64,000 bases of DNA from Stentor coeruleus (GCA_001970955.1 MPUH01000201.1:1-64000); one strand, 5' to 3'. Counted from the stretch's first letter, positions 9,277 through 21,763 are shown. A program made the numbers and translations. Notes: generated by a model not told the origin, from the letters alone.

Positions 9277-12200
9277 ATGGTGAGTGATTCTTCAACCGAG
9301 TCCAAACTTCTCTTACAAAAACTCCAGAGTTCATCTGAGTTCGAGTTCCTTGACGACCTTTCATCTCTCGAGTCTCTAGTCCACCGACTATCCCTAGAGG
9401 ACCCATCCTATTCTGACCTAAACGCATCCTTTCTTAACACTTTACCCCAAATAATCTCAGCTTTACTCAACCGAACGAAGTATACCCAAGAATCTTTATC
9501 CAAAACCGAGCAAATTCTAAGCTTTATCCTTTTATTGCTTCCTAATTACCATACTTCATATAAATACCTTGAATCTATAAGGCTTTTAGTAGATATAGAC
9601 AAACCCTTATACCAAAACTTTATGCAAGACCAAAAGCTAGGATCATGGAATCCAAAAAGAGACCCAGAGCTCATATGGAGATCTACTATAAAAATAGGTT
9701 CTATGATTGATGCTGTTAAAGTCCATATACAAAGTGATAGAAAATGTTGGGCAAGGGGGATTGTAAAAGACATTGATCAAGAGGATAATATGAAAATACA
9801 ATTTGAAGAAGAAGGGATGGAATATGATAGGATTCTTCATAGGACTAGTAATGAAATCGGATCTTATAGAAAACACTCATCAGGGGATACATGGAGAGAG
9901 AATTTGAAACCTGGTGATTTGATAGACTGTTTTGATAGTAGCAATTTGTGGTATAATTCAACTGTTTTAGATAGAAGAGTGATTATTAATACTCATGAGA
10001 CACAGACTACAGAAGTTTATGTTGGGTTTAGAGTTTATAGCATGTGTGGGGAAAAAAGTGATGAAAAAGGACAGTATAAAGGATGGAGTAGCAAATATGA
10101 TGATTGGATTTCGATTAGGAGTCCAAGGATTGCCCCTTATGGTCTACATGGACGTATGTGGGTGATACCACAAGTGACTTTTAATGAGGAGAAGATTATT
10201 GATGATAGCAATGACATGCTTGAAGATACGGCTAATACATTTTGTGTGACAAGGGCAAAGAAATGCACTAGTGCTTTACTTATAAGTATTATAAACACCT
10301 TTGGGGAAAAAAACCTCTTTGACTTCATCCTAAAGCTCCTCTCCGATACTGAGAAATGGCCAACTTTCGACCAAGTATATTCCTTAAGCTATTTTGTAGG
10401 TAAACTCTATAGCCTATATCATAAAAAGTTCATAATGAACTATGCTTTAAAATTCAAAGATACAGTTTTTAACTGCCTTCTCCATGCTCCTCAAACCATA
10501 TACAGAGAATATTCAAAAGAAAAACTTGATCAAATTTTTGAATTTATGGAACTCATTCTTAAAAGGGTCTTGACAATCCAACAGAAAAACGCGATCGTCG
10601 ATGAGTTTTTATTAGAATTTTCATTGAAGAATTTCAATACTCCATATTTAGAAAGGAGGATTCATGGGATTAAAGGGATTATTGATGCTGTGAATAAAGC
10701 AAAATTATCGAAAACTAGAGGAATTCAGTCTGAGGATTTGATTAAATGGATACAAAATCATGAAATTATCGCAGAGATTTTTGGACCTAATGGGCATTAT
10801 CAGCTTGTGCAGAGATCAGGGGAAATATTAAAGCTTTTAGCTACTGAGAATGCTTTAAGGCCTTCAGATTTGAATCATGTTTGGATGTCGTCACAGAGAA
10901 ATGATGAAGATATGCGCAAGACAATTTATTCGGTACTGATTGAGATAAATTCAGTGTTAAAATCGGATGCTTTAGATTTTTTGGTCCAGAAAATATCAGA
11001 ACTGCCTACTAGCAGGATTCTTAAAGAAGAGATAAATTTGATGTATGAGCTGACCAAATTCACCGTCCGAGCTGGTGTTGCAAGTAACAGGGCCTGCGAT
11101 TTTTTCCACAAAGTTATTTTACTAAGTGATGAGTACTCAGAGGCAACAAAAAATCAATGTTTAGAAGCTTATTGTAACATACTCAGAAGCTGGGAAAAAT
11201 CTAAAGTCAGACCTTCTGTTATGGCCCAATGCGTAGATTGCATTAGAGAAAATAGAGCTACCCTTTTTTCCATAAAAATTATAGAAAAACTCTTACAAAC
11301 TTTCCCTGTCGCATATATGTCCAGAGATATGCCAACTAGAAACTCTGTAACTCAGGATTTGATTAATGACCAGGGTGCATTAACAGCTTTATTTGATAAT
11401 ATAAAAAACTATAAAAATACAGTAGGTCAAGATATTCCTGGGTATTGTGAGGAAATCGGACATAGGCTAAATTTCATGAAAAGCCTCATAAGTGAGTGTT
11501 ATAATATAAGAGTTACTGAAAGGCAGTTGGCGATATTGTGGGATAGTTTATATGAAAGAGCTTTTAGTGATGCAGAAAAAAACACATTCATCAAATGGCT
11601 AAGCGAAACCACCTATAGCCAACTAAGTTTCAAGAAAATCTTCGAAGATTCCGACCTTTGCAAATTCTTCGAAGAAAAAATCGGGAACTCCAGCAACGAC
11701 TTCAAAAATTTTACAACCGAAGAATTCAGTGTATTCAAAAACCTCTTTCTAGTCGTCAACTTATCTCTCAATAAAATCAAACGTCTTTATACCAACTTAT
11801 CTCAAGGAACCTCAGAAACACCTGTTGAATTTGATTATTCTATAATAGTTTTACCTATACAATTACAAGGTATGCAAAGTTTAAGGAAAATAATCCTTCA
11901 ATCTTTAAGTGAAAAAGTGACAAACCAATCAGCTGAACTTTTATATGAAATTTATAATCATATAAATGTTGAAGATATTTGTGGGGTAAGAAAAGAAATT
12001 GTAGGGTATTTGATAGAAAATATAGAAAATGGGGAAAATGCTCAGAAGAAAAAAGCATTGGAGATATTGAAAAGGTTTATAGAAGAATGTGAAAAAGATG
12101 GGACGGGGAATTTGATATCACATAGTGCATTACTTAAAGGAGATCTTCATATTATAACGGTTGTGAATAATATTACATATAATATACAGGATAATGAGAT

Positions 12201-15200
12201 ACCGAAGAAGTTTGAGATTAAGGCTTATAGCAATTATACATTGTGGCATGTTAGGTGTCTTATTGGCAAGAAGGTCAAGTGTTTGTATGATCAGTTTAAA
12301 GTATTCAGAACACTTTTAGCCTTAGAAATTAAAGATAGAGAAAACGGAAGAACTCTAGCAGACTTACGTTTCCGAATTAATGAATCTCTAACAATCTCCA
12401 GACGGACAATAACTAAGCCTAAAGCTCAGCTCCTAACCTCAGATAATAGACTCACCCCAAAAGCTGAAAAAATCTTCCGTAGCTGGTTTTTCATGTATGC
12501 AGACAAAGGGGAAAAAATGAGTCCTGAAGGCTGTGCAGCTTTTACAAACTCTTGTACTGGAGACTCATGTAAAGCTACAAATAAACGTATGGTCGATTTC
12601 TTCTCTTTATATGATGAAGATAAAGATGGCTATATAACAATTGATGACTTTTTAAAATTCTACACAACTTCATGCATTAGTAAACCAACAACTGTGTGGA
12701 ATAATCTTACATCACATCATTATCGTACAGATTTGAAAAGATATGACGATTCTGATGATGAGAATTCAGTAGACATAACTCAGCTTCCAACTTATATTCT
12801 TATACAAAACCCAGAGAATTTCGAACTTCTATTCTCAACATTACATAACAAAGAACTAGCAACTTATGCATGGGAACTCTTACTTAAATTACCAACAAGT
12901 CCTCAAATTATGGAAAAAATCAGTAACTGGCAAAATAATAGTTCATGGGAAAATGAGTTTATTGAAGGATCTTCACAGAGTATGCTCTACATGTTGCAAG
13001 TCGTAGAAAGTTTTATGCAAGACAATTTTGAAGGAAAAGATGGGAAAAAAGAAAAAAGACGTGATTGGAAAATAAAATTCGTCAGATCTGGAGGAATAGC
13101 GTCTCTTTTTGATGTGATGAAAAAGTTTGAATATGCTGAAGACAATTACCAAAAGGCTTGCTTAGCTTCTGTAGTTAAAATTGTGTCGATTTTTATACTT
13201 GCAGCATTTTCTGCACAAAAACCTGAAATCTGCGAAGCTATTGACTTGGTTAGAAAGGAGTCAGAAAATTTAGATGTTTTTGAAGAAGTGAATAATGATG
13301 AAGTTAAAAATAAAAGCCTTGAAACTAGTACGGGGAAAGAAAATGAAAAGGTTTATAGAAATTCTGAAGTTTTTAGAACTTTAGTTGAAGATATTTGTAA
13401 GGAAAATTTGGTTGAGACTATTGTTTCGGCAGTGGACTTTGATGATATGATTGATAATTTGATGAGTCTTATGGCTAATGTGGTATGCAAGGAAGAGTTT
13501 GAACCTGAGGATAAACATTTGATTGACTCAGCATTGGAGTTATGGATGAGCTGCATTTTACATAAGAATGAACTTATTGAGGCGGTTTATAAGTTTAGTA
13601 AAAACTCGATGAATTTTGAAAGGTTTTTTGTGTTGTCGATGATTAGGCCGAAGTTGTTTGTTATTAGAAAAAGCTTTCAGCAGAGTTATTTGTCGATTTG
13701 TAGGAAGATTGATGGGTTATCTCAGTATTTTTTGAGTGTGCTTATAGCGTTTATTAAAAACCCTTTGGATTCTTCGGATTGCAGCCAGTTATTTGACTTA
13801 ACCTTAGAACTTATATCTATAGACACAGTCAACCCATCCCAAAACTACCTTAATCTTATATCTGACCTTTGTTCAAAAATCCTTACCCATCCTTGTAAAG
13901 AAAAAAAGTACAGCATCATCAGCGATAAAGAACTCTTAGGCCTCCTAAAACTCTCAACAAAAATCTTCCAAAGTTTTCCTGAATATCGTCGCCAAGTAAT
14001 CTCCCCAGACTACCTTCAACAGTTTTTCAAAGATATTCTCTTCCCTGACGACTGTTCATTTGAAAATCTTTCCTACAACCAAGAATACCTCGAAAACATC
14101 AGCCCACAACTTCCTCCTAAAGCTAAAATGCGTGAAACCCGATTCGCAGCATATAGCTTCCTTATAACAATCAGTGAAAATGACCCTATTTTCTTAGAAA
14201 TCCTCATAGAATGCTTGAAAAATATCAAAAATCGTGTCAGGAGTATAAAAAATTGGACCTATTCTCCAACTTTTGAACAAAAATCCATCCATGGTTATGC
14301 TGGAATAGCAAATCTAGGAGCGATTTGCTATATGAATTCGATGCTACAACAATTTTTTATGATCCAACAATTTAGATATAGCATTTTAGATACAGATGAT
14401 GGAGTTTTTCCTGATATTGTACAGATAAAACCTGATATTGCAGCTAGATATAAATGTGATAATGAAATTGATGATAATTTATTACATCAACTTCAAAGGA
14501 TTTTTGGGTTTTTAGAAGCTACTGATAGACAAGCTTATATACCTGGAGCTTTTTGTTATGCATTTAAAGACTTTTCTGGAAACCCGGTTAATCTTTCGAT
14601 ACAACAGGATTCGCAGGAGTTTTTGAATATGATTTTTGATAAACTTGATAAATGCTTGGCTCATACACCTTATAAAAACCTTATACACGATACTTTTGGA
14701 GGAAAAACATGCAATCAAACTATATGCAAAGAGTGTTCAAATACTAATGAAACTATTGAAAACTTTTTTAATTTATCTCTTGATGTTAAACATTCTAAAA
14801 CTGTTTATGAGTCTTTAAATAAACTTATATCAGGAAGTATTATAAGTGATTACCATTGTGATAAATGCGAGAAAAAAGTTGAAATAACCAGGAGAGCTTT
14901 AATTAATGACTTGCCAAATATACTTATCCTTCACTTACAAAGAATAGTTTTTAACTTTGACACTTATGCAAATGAAAAAATCAACAGCAGACTTGAGTTT
15001 CCTCATGAACTTAATATATATCCCTATACAAAAGAAGGGTTATCTGGAGGAGAAAGTAATGATAATTATTTATATGAACTTGTTGGTATTGTTGTGCATA
15101 CAGGGAAAGCTGAAGCAGGACACTATTATTCTTATATAAAAGACAAGAGTTCTAATAAAAAATGGCTAGAATTCAATGATTCTATGATTCGATCTTTTAA

Positions 15201-17532
15201 GTAAGCTTTATTTAGCCCTGAAAACATCGAGCTAGAGTGCTTCGGTGGCGGTGAGGACGGTGGGTTTACAAAACTTGACAGTAGTTCTCGTAATGCTTAT
15301 ATGCTGGTCTACGAGAAAAAACTTAACAAATCCCCTCTGCATATTATCGACATCCTAGAATGTGACAGTACCACTCAATCTAGGATTTCAACTCGTCAGT
15401 TCCAAGACCTCAAAAAAACCATCCCACCAAGTGTCTATCAATCCATCCTCAAAGACAACCAATCCTTCCAAACTGAAAAACATATTTTTTCTTTAGACTT
15501 CTTTGAATTTGCATCAAGCATATTCAAAAGATCTTTTATTTACCACAACATAACAAACTTATGCTTAGATTATACAATCAATTTAGTATCCCATGCATCA
15601 AGTAATAAATCTTTACCAACTTTAGTTTCTATATTAAAATCTTGCTTTGAGAAATACCCAAACAGTGAAGTGGATTTTCTACAAAGTTTAGTTTCATCTA
15701 ATATGGAACTTCTTATAACATATTTATTAGTATCACTTGAAAAAGCTACAAGAGAAAACTATGCTTTGTTATTATCAATAGCATTGAAAATCTCAGCACA
15801 AAAGGATTTCACTGAAGGGTCTTTAGCTAGGGTTATTATTGATGGTTTATTGATGCTGATTCCTCAGGATTTAACTAAGCATTCAGTTAAATTTGAGCAG
15901 TTCTGGCAACTATTTGCTTATATATCAGAAAGCCCAGTTTTGGCTATGTATATATTACAAAAAGATGCTATTTCAGTATTTATTGACTTTTTCTTAGGAG
16001 GTAGTTCACCTTTAGCTAAATCAGGGGATAAGAAAGAAAGTATTGGAAGTAGAATGTGGACCCCAAATTTCAGGTATTTGATTACTTGTATTTCTAATCT
16101 TATAGATTATGTTTGGAATAAACATGGACAAGGGTTTTATGAACTTAGTGAAAATGATAATAAATGCATAAGAGAAAGGGAGTTTTACGATAAGGCAATT
16201 AAAAATAATTATGACCTTGGGGGGATTGGGAAAATTGTTAAGTTTTTTGCTGTTGAGGATTTGGAGTTTTCTATGATGATTGCAGAGATTCTAGTTAAAG
16301 GGATTAATGAAGTTGATGTTGATGAGGTTCAAGTGTTTTATACGGTTATGGAGGAGTATTTTGCCGTTGAAGATTTATTGAAGAGTAAGATTTATGTAGG
16401 TTATAGAGTACAATGGGTTATTGGTATGGCATCACTTATATGTCAAAAAGATTATCTTGGATATAAATTCGGTACTAAAGTTATTAAAAGTATTGAAGAT
16501 GAGGCTTTCCATTACCCTTCTACATTGTTTTTTGATAGTCTGACTAGTAAGAATTCCCTTTTGGGTACTGTGTGGAATCATAGGAAAAGATGGGACCATA
16601 GTTGTTTAGCTTCAACTTGCAATTTCCTTAAGCTTATGGTAAAACATCCTTATTTGTATGAATATGTATGCTCAGTTCCTGCTCCTACTTATCAGTATTC
16701 TAACTTTATGCAATGGGTGGATTCTTATGTACAAAATAGTAAAGCATCTATTGGAAGCACAACAAAAAAAGAAAATCTTTATCAAGAGTGTATCAAACAC
16801 TTAAGTGCTTTACCTCAAGCTTCTGATGTTCCTAGATTTCTAATAGGAAAAGTTGTTGAAGAACTTCTTATAGACCTCCAAGAAAAAGACAACTTAAAAC
16901 TTAAAACTCTCAAGCTTATCTGCAATTACAAAGAAAGCCAACCAACAGGTAAGCATAATCTTGCCCTACCAAAACTTGACCAATACCTAGAAAAATCTGC
17001 TAAACTCTCAGAAAGCTGTGGACCAAATGATAGCCCATACCCAAGCCATCTACAAAACCCTATCCCAGAAGATAACACAAATAATAAAATCACAAAGCCA
17101 AAAAATGACTCTATTATTATTATTGAAGCACAAAACAATCATAATGAAAGCAAACGTATAGAATTAGAATTCTATACAAACACATCAGCTTATTATTATC
17201 CATTATCTCCAATTACATTTACTATCCCATCACATACTTCTCAAGTAATCCTTGTTATATACAAAGAAAACCCTATATTGGATTGGGCTGAGTTTTCTAT
17301 AAAATGGGATTTTGTAAAGCCTAAAAAATGCAAATCTAAAGAATCAACTGAGAATTTTAATGAAAATATTGAACTTTTTGGCTTGGATGATATTGGTATG
17401 AATGTTAGTGATTTTGAAGAAGAAGTTGTTGCGCCACCTTATGGAGAGATCTCATGTCCTAGATGCACATTTTTAAATAAAGTTGCAGAGTTGAAGTGTA
17501 CTATGTGCAGTCTTATCTTTACCAAAAAGTAG
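9277..17532 (+). CDS. Giant ubiquitin-specific protease, USP9X/USP24/USP34 type
   Basis: Spliced across a 15-nt intron at 15201-15215, this encodes 2746 residues. It is a cysteine protease that removes ubiquitin from substrates. A long helical, armadillo-like N-terminal region (1 to about 1650) matches the large USP9X class. An EF-hand loop (DEDKDGYITIDDF) sits near residue 1112. The catalytic domain starts about 1670: the Cys box is NLGAICYMNS with Cys1684, the zinc-binding CKEC/CDKCEKK pairs follow, and the His box is AGHYYSY with His1949. The intron falls just after NDSMIRSF. Past it, the reading continues ...NAYMLVYEKK, the conserved end of the USP core, which proves the join. The C-terminus carries a RanBP2-type zinc finger (CPRCTF...CTMC), a likely ubiquitin-binding NZF. 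The EF-hand and NZF are additions worth noting. It is the largest gene here. Confidence 0.93.
15201..15215 (+). other. 15-nt intron in the USP gene
   Basis: The intron reads gtaagctttatttag. It lies in phase 2 and carries an in-frame TAA if retained. Removing it restores the conserved USP core from NDSMIRSF to NPENIELECFGGG and NAYMLVYEKK. Confidence 0.93.
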
Positions 17533-18588
17533 TTTAATAATTTTTATCTTATATGGGATATATAGAAAAGATTTGGTAGCATGCAAAACATTTAAAGGCT
17601 AATCACAATTAATTTTAAACTTATGATTGATTTTTAAAGTATGAGACAAGAATTAACTAAAAGTATGAATGTTTTTGAGATTTTAATTAAAATAAAATAT
17701 TAGTTGCACTCCAAAATTTTAAAAATATGCTTTTATACTTAGGCTAAACTTGAATGATATAAAAAATAATATAAGGTTTATGCATAAATAATATATTAAA
17801 ACAGTTTAGAATGAAGTAAGATAATTGTATTCTATAATGTCAATAAAATATAGTTAATGAATTTAGAAAATGATCTTTATAGAGTTAAAATTATATACTT
17901 TAGATATTTTAAAAAAGCTAAAAAAAGATAAAATCACAGTAAAGATAATGCCTTGGACTTTATCCTAATTATGATCTAGTTAAAAAATGTCTAAGCATTT
18001 TAAGGATAACTGAAAATGGGTTAGGGCGGCTCTAATATCTTGTTCATTTAAAGTAAATATTGCTTTTTTATTTTAAGATTACTCATCTAGTTGGTGAAAG
18101 CGTAAGAAAACTAAGATTTAATAATAAAAACTGCATAAAAGTTAATTTTTTAAGAAATTTTTGTCTCTGATGATCTGATACTATTTTCTTATTTCAGACA
18201 TCAGCTATTAATAAATTTATTGATTTTTATTATATGCAAGGCTCTGCTTAACTTATAAAATTAATTGACACAACTACGCTGCTTATAATAATTTTTGCCA
18301 ATTTAAAATCCAAAATGACTCACAAAAGCATTAATAAATTATTAAAAACAAAAAAAATATCCTTAAGCATCCAAAAGTTATAGCATTGATAGCATACATT
18401 TTACAACAGACTTACTATATATTATTTTTATATCCACCAAGCTTTACAAAATAATCATCATGCATCTAAATCAGCCATATTATCAAAAATCCATTAAATA
18501 CAACTTCATAATAATTATCCTAAAATCAACTAAACTGCTATATATTACCATAATCTTTCACCCATAGCATTAAGAAATCATAACAATT
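17533..18588. other. Intergenic, AT-rich
   Basis: About 1 kb between two + strand genes. It contains many short homopolymer and TA runs and no ORF or RNA gene I can support. The last 150 bases are relatively C-rich on the + strand, as expected of a leader for the next gene. Confidence 0.5.
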
Positions 18589-19086
18589 ATGAATTACATT
18601 ATAAAAATTAAACAAATGAAAGCGTTAGAGGTTGAGATGCGTTTTTTAGAAGATTTTACTGATCAGCTTGATACAATAGAAGAAGAGTCCCAAGAGTCTA
18701 CACCACAACTAGAGCATTCAAGGCAGCAAGTTATGGATTTCAGCAGAAGGCTAAATGAAAGCTTTAATAGTAAATCAGATGAGCTTTCAAATATTTTTGT
18801 TATGGATGATCTTAGTGACCAAATAAACGATATAAAAGGCTCTTTTCATGAAATAAACGAAGAGCTTAGCGTAGTAAAATTAAATCCGAAATCCATAGTT
18901 GAAAAAGTATTTAATCTTAAGTCTCAAATGCACAATTTGCAGACTAAACTTGAAAATTGCACAGCTAAAATTTCAGAAACAGAAAATGAAAACCACGAGC
19001 TTATGAGCAAATTAAAGCAGTTAGAGGAATTCGAAGATAAAAGTCAGAGTAATAAAACGTCAGATCCTAAATGCTTGATTATATAG
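18589..19086 (+). CDS. Small coiled-coil protein with CAAX-like C-terminus
   Basis: 165 residues. Two acidic helical stretches (about 15-60 and 85-155, with heptad-like Leu/Ile/Met spacing) predict a coiled coil. The protein ends in DPKCLII, that is Cys-aliphatic-aliphatic-Ile at the very C-terminus, which fits a prenylation (CAAX) box. A final Ile is compatible with geranylgeranyl or farnesyl transfer. The region before it (KSQSNKTSDPK) is polar and flexible, as in prenylated tails. This suggests a membrane-tethered coiled coil, but the function is unknown and I recognise no family. The first ATG is used. Internal ATGs at codons 10 and 17 could also serve, because the first nine residues look like translated leader. 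Confidence 0.75.
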   Translation: MNYIIKIKQMKALEVEMRFLEDFTDQLDTIEEESQESTPQLEHSRQQVMDFSRRLNESFNSKSDELSNIFVMDDLSDQINDIKGSFHEINEELSVVKLNPKSIVEKVFNLKSQMHNLQTKLENCTAKISETENENHELMSKLKQLEEFEDKSQSNKTSDPKCLII

Positions 19087-19200
19087 AGTATATATAACCA
19101 TTTAAGTTCTAAAATATTATAGGATTATATAGAAATTTCTTTATGTTTTATTTGCACTAAAGAATTATACAAAAAAAACCTTAATTGTCTCTAGCTTATA

Positions 19201-20115
19201 TTAGTTATAATCATTAAGGACCAAGGAAATAATACCTTTGGTATGCACCCCTATATAATTTTTAGTTATTCTTCCAGTAGCTACTTCCCACAATTTCGCT
19301 GTGCAATCAGTACTACATGTAGCAATAAAGCTTCTTTCAACTGTAAAAGCTGCATCCCATACCCACATTTTATGTCCTATCAGTGTTTTATCTAATGTTA
19401 GCATATCATCTTCATTGCTAGTATTGATTTGCCATATTTTAACTGTTTTATCTGCTGAACATGTTGCTAAAAGTTTACCTTCTGTGCTTAAAACGCACTT
19501 TGTGATATATGTGTTATGCGCTTGGATTCGGTTGAGGATATTAAATTTTTCCCCATCAAGGTTCCATAATGATACTTGGCCAGAATTATTTGCAAATACT
19601 CCAAAGCTTGCGTCTCCAGCAATCTGCACACTTCTTATTGTATCTTCTGTATTAACTCCCGTCCTATAAGTATTCGTGGCTAGATCCCACAAACACAAAA
19701 GCCCATTATCATATCCAGCAATAATTTCGCTTTGATTAGGGTGTAAGGCAACTGAATTCACCCCAGATCGTTGTTCATAAGTCCTCTGAGCTTTATGGGT
19801 ATTAAAATCCCAAATTTTAATGCTTCCATCTTCTGATGCTGTATACAACCAATTAAGCCTTTTAGCAAAACCTAAAGCTGTAATGTTACTAGCATGACCT
19901 TCATAAACATGTACAGGGACTGTTGACGTAGAATTCAGATCAAAAAGTTTCAGACTTTTATGTGCGGCAACAGCTAAAAATTGTCTATCAGGAGTCACAG
20001 CCATACAGTTAACATGTACATCTTTTAAAGGGATCATTTTTGTAGCGACTTCGTTTTTAGCATTCCATAAAACCACTTTTTCATCATACCCTGCAGTTGC
20101 AAGAATTGTTTCCAT
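19201..20115 (-). CDS. LST8: LST8 / G-beta-L WD40 protein of TOR complexes
   Basis: 304 residues forming a complete WD40 propeller, close to the usual LST8 length (about 303-326). LST8 binds the kinase domain of TOR and stabilises it in TORC1 and TORC2, linking nutrients to growth. Typical signatures are ILATAGYDEKVVLWNA at the start, VNCMAVTPDRQFLAVA, YTASEDGSIKIWDF, SVALHPNQSEIIAGYDNG and TCSADKTVKIWQI near the end. The WD repeats end in WD/WN/WQ as expected. The start codon lies 21 nt downstream of the RING gene's stop on the same strand, so its promoter must overlap that gene's 3' end. No intron is required. Confidence 0.93.
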   Translation of the reverse strand: METILATAGYDEKVVLWNAKNEVATKMIPLKDVHVNCMAVTPDRQFLAVAAHKSLKLFDLNSTSTVPVHVYEGHASNITALGFAKRLNWLYTASEDGSIKIWDFNTHKAQRTYEQRSGVNSVALHPNQSEIIAGYDNGLLCLWDLATNTYRTGVNTEDTIRSVQIAGDASFGVFANNSGQVSLWNLDGEKFNILNRIQAHNTYITKCVLSTEGKLLATCSADKTVKIWQINTSNEDDMLTLDKTLIGHKMWVWDAAFTVERSFIATCSTDCTAKLWEVATGRITKNYIGVHTKGIISLVLNDYN

Positions 20116-20136
20116 TTATTCTTAAGATCATTTTAA

Positions 20137-21718
20137 CTATGCTATTATTTCTACTGAAGTCTTGCATAAAGGACATAGTTTAGATCTTTCAAGCCACTGA
20201 TGGATACAGTCTGGGTGGAACATGTGGAAGCAGGGAAGAGTTTTTACAGTATCCCCTATGGCGTAATCATTAAGGCAGATCATACAACGGGCTGCTTCAG
20301 GGTTTGATGGTAAATTTGTTAATATATGCGTAGGTAGGCTTCCTACAACTCTTTCATCAGTTTGTTCTGTCTGTACATCCATACCTTGCATCAGCAACTG
20401 CAATTGAAAAAGCTGCCGGTTAAGTTCATTAATCTGTGGACTTATATACCCACTTCTTGGGACAAATACTATTTCAGGTTGAACATGTCTACTTTTAAAA
20501 GACCCTTCATATACTATTGTTGTATTATCCATGACAACTCCTTTAGGTGGATATGCATGTTCAACTAAAAACCCAATTCCATCTATCATAACTTCTTGAT
20601 TTTGCATAAGATATCTTCTGCTTCCTTGAAAATAGGGAAGTAAATAATAATTTATGATTTCTTCAACTAAAGCTTCTTTTGGTAAAGTTTTAAGACTTAC
20701 AGGCAAATCTTCAAAGAAAGGTGAAAGAACTACTTGACTTAATGGATATAAAACTTCCCCTTCAAAATAAAACTGCGCTGTATTTGTCAACTACTTGACT
20801 TAATGGATATAAAACTTCCCCTTCAAAATAAAACTGCGCTGTATTTGTCACAACTCCATCAGTAGGTTGAGATGCTATTATCATATATTCTTGTCTTCCT
20901 AGATACAAATACTGGCCTGTATAAATATGCTGTGGACGGTATTTGAAAAATGGAGATATAACTGAGTTAAATGTGGTTGGATTGACCATTTGACCATTTA
21001 TTGGTAAAATATGCAATTTGTTAATGTTACCTGCAGAAAGAAGTTGTGAGCAGAAAATTGCAGTGTTTTTACCAACGATCCCATAACTTGGAAATGCCCC
21101 TAAGACTTTGAATTTCGCATCACCGTATTTGAAATATTCACCGATACCAATACACCTTTTTCTGATACTGAAATATGGGGATAAAAAGAAATCGAATATA
21201 GTCGGGAAATGAGCCCGACCCCCTGTTAATATGTTTCCTGATACTGAATCTCTAAAAATCCCTATTGTTATTGACACAAGTTCGTAATAATTATTATCAG
21301 TAGGGATATTATTGCATTCATTGAATAGTTCTTCTAATGTATTATGGGAACTTGGGTTAGCGTTTCTGTATAGAATTTACATTATTTCTTCTTCGTGTGT
21401 ACGAATCATGGTTTTTCCACATTTGCAGGAAATTTTTTTGCATAAACCCCCATCGAAATTCTTGTTTCTGCATTGAGGGCAAGGGAATTCAAGGGTGCTG
21501 TTTGGTGGGTTTCTGTTAATAGTGCCACATATAATATAGTTTGTTCTTAATGGTGACTTCATAAATTTTCCTGATGGAGTTGTTTCCCAGGTTCCAACTG
21601 AGGTAGGTTTATAATTATATGAGCAGTATTGGCTTGGTTGAGCACGAGGATTCTCATACATACGAGCATGCGGATTTGGAGGAGGTGGAGGTGAATGATA
21701 GGACTGTGATGTTCCCAT
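20137..21718 (-). CDS. Myristoylation-signal RING-H2 protein with Cdc48-N-like repeats
   Basis: A 15-nt intron (21366-21380) joins two parts. A 61-nt direct duplication (20730-20850) breaks the frame. Without one copy the gene encodes 501 residues. MGTSQS at the start fits an N-myristoylation signal (Gly2, Ser6). A Pro-rich stretch and a Cys-rich patch (Cys80, 83, 93, 98, 100) follow. Then come three related units (about 143-220, 230-294, 296-380) with the pattern SPFF/SPYF...G-x-Y...G...V...T-x-I-x-x-x-G. This resembles the second subdomain of the Cdc48/p97 N-domain (LxPYF, GD, FKV, PSPY, VxPxT, EG), and ILPING echoes its VLPIDD linker. A RING-H2 finger ends the protein (Cys453, 456, 471, His473, 476, Cys479, 490, 493). 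It is likely a membrane-tethered E3 ubiquitin ligase. The RING is certain. The Cdc48 relation is my inference from pattern. Confidence 0.85.
20730..20850. repeat. 61-nt tandem duplication inside the RING gene
   Basis: Two identical 60-nt copies (20730-20789 and 20791-20850) are separated by one base. The offset of 61 nt shifts the frame of the RING gene. The shape (copy, one base, copy) matches the N-flanked copies elsewhere, with a base in place of the N, so a join artefact is likely. Confidence 0.85.
21366..21380 (-). other. 15-nt intron in the RING gene
   Basis: On the coding strand it reads gtaaattctatacag. Phase 2; retention gives an immediate TAA after HEEEIM. Splicing opens the frame through NANPSSHNTLEELFNEC into the repeat domain. 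Confidence 0.88.
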
Positions 21719-21763
21719 ATTTTATCTTTAACGCAACAGAGATAATTAAATAAAAATTAGAGT
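21719..21763. promoter_or_regulatory. 45-bp bidirectional promoter region
   Basis: Only 45 bases lie between the start codons of the RING gene (minus) and the 277-residue basic protein (plus). Both must start transcription in or near this spacer, so both 5' leaders are very short or overlap coding sequence. No specific motif is clear. Confidence 0.6.
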
